Assembly: GCA_025765615.1 (NCBI GenBank)
Contig: JAIVFJ010000172.1
Coordinates: 62,001 to 126,000 of the forward strand
Source of the DNA: Zopfochytrium polystomum
Lineage: Eukaryota; Chytridiomycota; Chytridiomycetes; Chytridiales; Chytridiaceae
Direction of reading: 5' to 3'
DNA: 64,000 nucleotides
Shown: positions 59,629-64,000 of the stretch, in pieces
Numbering within the stretch: the stretch's first letter is position 1
Layout of the letters: every line of letters starts with the position of its first letter
The notes under the pieces: generated by a model
What the model saw: only the letters and a program-made list of their open reading frames with translations
Told to the model about the DNA's origin: nothing
The model's database searches: none
Made by a program: the position numbers and the translations under genes

Positions 59629-60679
59629 TGCGTCTCATTTGCTTGTCTTCTTCTGTTTGGGCAACAACAAACAGTACAAGGGACCAAAAGTTGAACTTAT
59701 CGACTGGGGTGAAGGTACTATTTTTTTTATTATTAATAAAACTTCCTCCACGTCCGACATCCATTCAACCGGGCTTCACTCTCCCCTCCCCTGCAGCGAA
59801 ACACCCCTCCCAAGCCAACGAAGACAAAAAGATGGTGTTGAAACAGGTGGCCAAGGCCGCAATCACGGCCGAGTGCATGGAGAGCGGGTTCGCGTTCCGC
59901 GGCGGGCGGCCCTCGCTGTACCGGCGCGCGGGCGCGTGCAAGCGGCCGGCGGCAGCGGTGAAAGCGGCCAAAGGCGGCGATAAGACCGTCGCGGATAAGG
60001 TTTTGTGTATTTAATTTTTTTATTTATTTTTTTTATTTTTTTGTTTCTTTCCGCATCTCCCTTTGACGGGAGGCCGCTCTCTCACAAACCCCCCAAACCC
60101 CCGCACGTTGGCTGGCAGGCAAAGAGGGGCGCAGCGACGACGGCTGGCAAGGAGAAAGGCGCGGCTGCAGCCACAAGAGTGCTCAATGCGCCCGCGGCGA
60201 CGACAAAGGGGAAGGGCGCCGGCGCGCCGGGTGGCGACAAGACCGGCGGCGCAAAGGCGCCCAAGACGGTGGCGAAGGTTGGCAAGAAGGCGACGGCGGC
60301 GGCGGCGCGAAAGGCAAAGGGCGCCGGCGGTGCGGCGGGAAAAGTTCCTAAAACCCCTACGGCCGCGGCGGCAGGGGCGGGGGCAAAAGGCGGACCTGGC
60401 AAGGGCAAAGGCGGCGCCGCCGGCGATAAGGCGGTGACGACGGCACGTGGCGGAGGCACATCAAAGGCGCCCAAACCCGCCGCAGCGACCGCGCCGGCAG
60501 CCGGCAAGACGCCCAAGGGCGGTAGCGGCGGCGGAGGCGGCGCGAAGGCGGCGATGGGAGCGAAACCCGCCGCTAAATCGGAGGCAGCTGGCAAGACGCG
60601 CTCGGCGGCGTCCAAGACCCCTGCGGTTTCCAACAAGGCCGGGACTGGCGGTGGTAGCAAACGAGGGAAGGACGCGTGA
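58625..60679 (+). CDS. Signal-peptide-bearing kinase-like protein with Lys/Ala/Gly-rich basic tail
   Basis: Six exons (58625-58777, 58958-59114, 59275-59555, 59675-59714, 59797-59999, 60119-60679) join in frame to 464 residues. Residues 14-36 form a hydrophobic signal peptide ending ALA. A glycine-loop-like IGEGTIGVAHLGS is at about 56-68, with a Lys in DVVYKQNK about 20 residues later. HGDVHPGN (177-184) resembles the catalytic loop HGDxxxxN of protein-kinase-like phosphotransferases. VELIDWGE (203-210) stands where DFG, or its DWG-type variant, is expected. From about 265 the protein becomes an Ala/Lys/Gly/Pro-rich tail (GKGAGAPGGDKTGGAKAP, GKVPKTPTAAAAG) like histone H1 or AT-rich binders. 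The kinase domain is small. I do not recognise a named family. Activity, and whether the protein is secreted or retained in the ER, are inference. Confidence 0.68.
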
Positions 60680-61076
60680 GGGACAACTACACCGGCCGCT
60701 GCCGGGCGGAAGAAGCGCGGGGCTGCGGCGGCGGGGGACGGCGGCGGTGGTGGGGGGTCGGCAAAGAGGTCGGTGGCTGCGACGGGCGGAAAGGGTGGTT
60801 TCTCGGTCGGCGGGGGAGGCGGCGGTGAGCGGTGGACGGACCACCGCGAACGGCGCGAGGAGTGGTCCCGCCGCCGGCGGGGGCGGTGGCTCCGCGAAGT
60901 CGCCGAAGACCGCCACGGCGAGCACAAAGGGCGCGGCCGGCGGCAAGGGCGGCGGCGACAGGGGGTCCGTCCCCAAGGCCGGCGCGGGCAAGAAGGGCGG
61001 CGGCGGCGGCGGCGTGGTGGCGGCGACGACGACGACTCGGCAGACGGGCGCCGCGCACGGCGTCGGAGGACGAACT
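60680..61076 (+). pseudogene. Apparent eroded extension of the basic tail
   Basis: After the TGA at 60,677 the same frame continues with Lys/Ala/Gly-rich text (PAAAGRKKRGAAAAGDGG, then AKRSVAATGGKGGFSVGG) to about 60,825. It then continues in another frame (SAKSPKTATASTKGAAGGKG, SVPKAGAGKKGG) to a stop at 61,076. Composition equals that of the annotated tail. A premature stop plus one frameshift could have shortened the protein, or the assembly has errors in this GC-rich repeat. Confidence 0.5.
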
Positions 61077-61109
61077 TGACCAGAGCGCAAGGAAGTCCCT
61101 ACGCGTCCT

Positions 61110-61111
<2 letters not shown>

Positions 61112-61149
<38 letters not shown>
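61112..61149 (+). repeat. Poly(T) tract, about 38 nt
   Basis: An uninterrupted T run about 35 bp after the end of the eroded tail and before a possible poly(A) signal AATAAA near 61,219. Confidence 0.85.
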
Positions 61150-61151
<2 letters not shown>

Positions 61152-61303
61152 GAAGAAGCATTTTCTCTTCTGAAGCAACCGATTAGGATTTTTTTTTGTT
61201 TTCCAAACTCTGCTTGTAATAAATGCATTCCTAGAACGCATGACTCGTGAGCAAACGGCAAAGGAAAAACAGTGAAGAGCATCTGAGGGCTTTCAGGAGA
61301 AGC

Positions 61304-61735
61304 TCAAAACGCTCCATTTTGTCTGCTCCCAATTGTCGGCTTATTGCGTTGGACGAAACTACACTGCGCTCGGTGGGCTTCCATTGAATAACACAACAAC
61401 TCGTTCTTAACAAAGGTGTAAAGCGCAGTTTCCTCAAGCTGACCCATATTCGTAACGACAAAGATAACCTTTTCAATCACATTGTCTCGAAGGTGATTGC
61501 AGGCACCAGTGTGAATGCGTGCGAACAAAGAGAAATTCCGTTCCGACGCAGCTCTTGAAGGATGAACGATGACAACTCGACTTGGCGCTGGAAGGTAAGT
61601 GTGGTATGGACGTTGGCGCAGCAATTCCCTCAACCTCGTGCAGGGTGGTTGTGAAATGGCCAGACAAAGTTGTACCGCTGGAGAGCAGGACGTTGCTGGC
61701 ATCTCTCCCGATCTGAAAATTACTGTTATGAGCAA
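61304..61735 (-). pseudogene. hAT transposase remnant (C-terminal dimerisation domain)
   Basis: The minus frame contains HPSRAASERNFSLFARIHTG, then NHLRDNVIEKVIFVVTNM. This matches the hAT dimerisation block (SSAASER..FS...I....R..L....VEKL.F...N). Upstream text is weak and no catalytic DDE core is seen on this side. No terminal inverted repeats were found. It is a fragment of an old element. Confidence 0.55.
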
Positions 61736-62288
61736 GAGAAAACAATGAGATGATCGCCTGCAGTTGTGAACATTGTCAAACTCACCATTGTTACCTACGA
61801 GAAATGGAGCTGTTTAGCTGGTTGTTTGTCACATCTTTTGTCCGCGGTCGTTGCTGCAGGATGGGGCAGCACTGATAACCCACGATTCCATCGGAAAGTA
61901 TGGAAAAATTTGCTCCGCACCTGCACCATTGAACAATTGGGGTAAGGTGTGCGACTATCTGAAACTGAGACATCGGTGTTGCTGGGGACATGGACCTCTG
62001 TTATTTTTGCAGTATGAGCGATGGTCTTGCACCGCGCGGCACACACCTCTCTGATAATCGGATAGAATCTCATAGCCCATACTCTCCTCTCCTTCTCGAA
62101 CTACTATCAGCTCTACAAAGAATGAGTAGGAGACTTCCCCACCTTCCTTCACAACAGGTTATGAGCCCAAGCCCTTCACAACCCAACTCTCGTATTCCCT
62201 TGGTCTGCGAACGTTCTCCATTTCCACTCTTGGCCGTTGATCTTCATCTCTCAGTTCTCTTCCATCATCTTCCTTTGATCCCACCAAG

Positions 62289-63200
62289 ATGTCATCCAGC
62301 GGATCAGGCTCTGGCGGCGGCGGTGTCGCCAGCGGCGGCTCCGGCGGCGGCAGTGGTGGCCCTTTTGGCAGTGGTGCCAGTTCTGGCGGTGCGGCTGCCC
62401 CAATCGTCGCCATTATGTCCGACGACCTCAAGAACTTCCCCGTTCGCCGGAACGTACTTCCGCCAATGAACGAGACGAATTGAGTTTCTCCTTGCATCTA
62501 AAAGTCTCGACAAGCACATCGCGCCAGCTGCTTCTACGCCCATGACAGATGAATACAAGGCCAAGCAAGGACGGCCAGGCCGAGTCAATCATCCTGGACA
62601 AGCTCCATCCCGATCTGTTGCAGCTTGCAGAAAGCTAAAACGGCTTACCGCATGTGGAAATCGTTGACAGACACCTATGACAAGGCGCAAGCAGCCACAG
62701 CCTACGAAACGCAACGACGCCTGTTCACCACCATCTATCGACCACGCACCAACAGGCACACGCACGTCCAACGCCTTGCTCAGATGTTTGCTGAGCTGGA
62801 CAGTGCGGGCATTGGTTTCTCCAACCAGTAACAAGTCAGCTTCTACCGCAACTCCGTCCCAATCAAGGATCCGACTTGGTGCAGTTTCCACAATACAATT
62901 GCCATGAACAGGGATATCACGACAAGCACACTCACAGTTGAAATCGTTCAGAAACAGATGCTTGAAACGGCTGCATGAGAATCCTCTGCTTCTGTTGGTG
63001 CAACGGATTTGGCCAAAGCAATCCCCCAGATTTTGGGCAGTTCCGTTCTGACTGCATTGAAGTCCATGTGTTTCCAGGGAAACTGCTACAACTGCGGAAA
63101 ACTGGGCCACAAGTCAGCTGAATTTCGATCCGAGCAGAGAGCCTGTGGGAATGGAAACGGCAGAGGCTGCAGCAGCGGCGGCTTTGGGGGGACATGCTGC
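62289..63200 (+). pseudogene. Ty1/copia gag remnant with damaged zinc knuckle
   Basis: A Gly/Ser-rich start (62,289) leads to SDDLKNFPV. In shifting frames follow IEFLLASKSLDKHI, ILDKLHPDLLQLAE and AYRMWKSLTDTYDKAQAATA, then YETQRRLFTTIYRP and HVQRLAQMFAELDSAGIGF, a typical copia gag (UBN2-type) core. The nucleocapsid motif CYNCGKLGHKSAEF has Phe where the last Cys of CCHC should be. Several frameshifts and stops break it. No protease, integrase or RT follows, so the element is truncated here. Confidence 0.8.
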
Positions 63201-64000
63201 CTGATTCAAATGCCAATTGGTAAACAATGGTCCCTAGCATGGTTTTGTGCAGTCTTTGGATGATGAAGAACCTTGCAAACCTTGCAGAGCACACAGTGGG
63301 GGTGACCAAGGGTCGTGTTGCTTTTTTCTTTCTTCCTTCCTTTTCTGTGTGTCTGACAAGGACTTTTTATTTCTAATTTTTTTGTTGGGGTGGGGGGGAG
63401 CATATATCATTTTGATAATCACCTCTTTCAAACACGATTTTATTTCCTGGCACTTTTGCACAGTAAGCTTTATCTTCAGGTTCATACCTTGGCTTCTTGT
63501 CGGAACTTGCTGTGTCGTCCTCCTCTTGTAAACACCCTTTCAATGTTGGTAAATGGATTTAGGTCTGAAATTTTGTCCAAATTCGTGAGGTTTGTGTGTG
63601 AGACTATACTCACTCCTTTGACACTGGGATCTGGGCCCTAGAGTGAGGGAAAGCAAATAATAGGCTAAAACTAACTTGATTGGGCTGTTGTCTAGGGGGT
63701 GCTTCAACCCTACAACTTGCCTAGTCCACAAAGTATCCCTACTGATCTGTCTAACAGGGTCTCAAACACAAAGAATGAACATTCAGAGGGACAATCCTCT
63801 GAAGGATTGGTGTGGGAGCACTGATTACTCAGGTGCCTGCCCTGGTGCAAGGGGAAACGGAAGGGCGCTCCTGAGGGTGCAACACAACTGCAGAATAAAG
63901 AGAGAGAAGAGGGAAACAGGGGTCTTTATCTCAGGAACTCTAATCTCAAATACAACAGGAGCAGTTAATAGTGATGGGATGGACAGGGTGCGACCTAGCA
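63201..64000. other. Right end, no gene recognised
   Basis: Only short ORFs without domains. The last 250 bp are purine-rich on the plus strand, similar in style to 56,460-57,480. No LTR boundaries could be assigned. Confidence 0.35.

Overview
The window reads as nuclear DNA of a zoosporic, chytrid-like fungus. Genes are GC-rich and interrupted by many short GT-AG introns, often with long T or C tracts before the acceptor. Two genes point to lineage: an IFT43 homologue, which implies a flagellum, and a Rax2-type cortical polarity protein, which is a fungal family. Microsatellites (CA, CT, GA, GT) and homopolymer runs of up to about 40 nt are frequent. Species cannot be named from the sequence alone.

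Layout. Positions 1-10,960 hold, in order, an IFT43-like gene, a membrane-anchored armadillo/SPRY protein only about 55 bp downstream of it, mitochondrial ferrochelatase (minus strand), and an Old Yellow Enzyme gene that lacks the middle third of the family fold. Positions 10,960-15,300 are mostly non-coding, with a weak minus-strand zinc-finger-like gene and two short tandem duplications. Positions 15,387-20,770 encode a 1,414-residue, largely disordered protein with one membrane segment and no recognised family. It is followed to about 23,900 by degenerate repeated gene fragments, one of which shares a short module with it. A minus-strand leucine-rich-repeat single-pass membrane protein occupies 24,565-26,211.

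Positions 26,400-33,470 form a transposon-rich, less GC-rich island. Its core is a Ty3/gypsy chromovirus (27,896-32,269) with 353-bp LTRs that differ at only about three positions and a 5-bp ACACA target duplication. Each LTR carries a 100-bp, strictly 5-bp-phased array of heat-shock-element units, plus a further three-unit element about 30 bp upstream of a TATA box. An 11-nt sequence just inside the 5' LTR is complementary to the predicted transcript start, which is the arrangement of Tf1/sushi-type self-priming elements. Its pol is broken and most of gag/protease is missing. A Ty1/copia 3' remnant with LTR follows.

Positions 33,986-47,877 are a dense housekeeping block: alpha/beta hydrolase and ADP-ribosylglycohydrolase (both intronless, plus strand), cystinosin and a farnesylated class A DnaJ (minus strand), then the CHL1/DDX11 iron-sulfur helicase and a Ure2-like glutathione transferase (plus strand). 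Positions 48,754-55,647 encode a giant Rax2-like protein that ends in an SH3 domain. Positions 58,625-60,679 encode a protein with a signal peptide, a kinase-like fold (HGD-x4-N and IDWG motifs) and a histone-H1-like Lys/Ala/Gly tail. The right end holds a hAT transposase remnant and a decayed copia gag.

The most notable observations are the heat-shock-element-armed, self-priming chromovirus, the secreted kinase-like protein with a basic tail, the in-frame mini Old Yellow Enzyme, and the Rax2-SH3 and armadillo-SPRY architectures.
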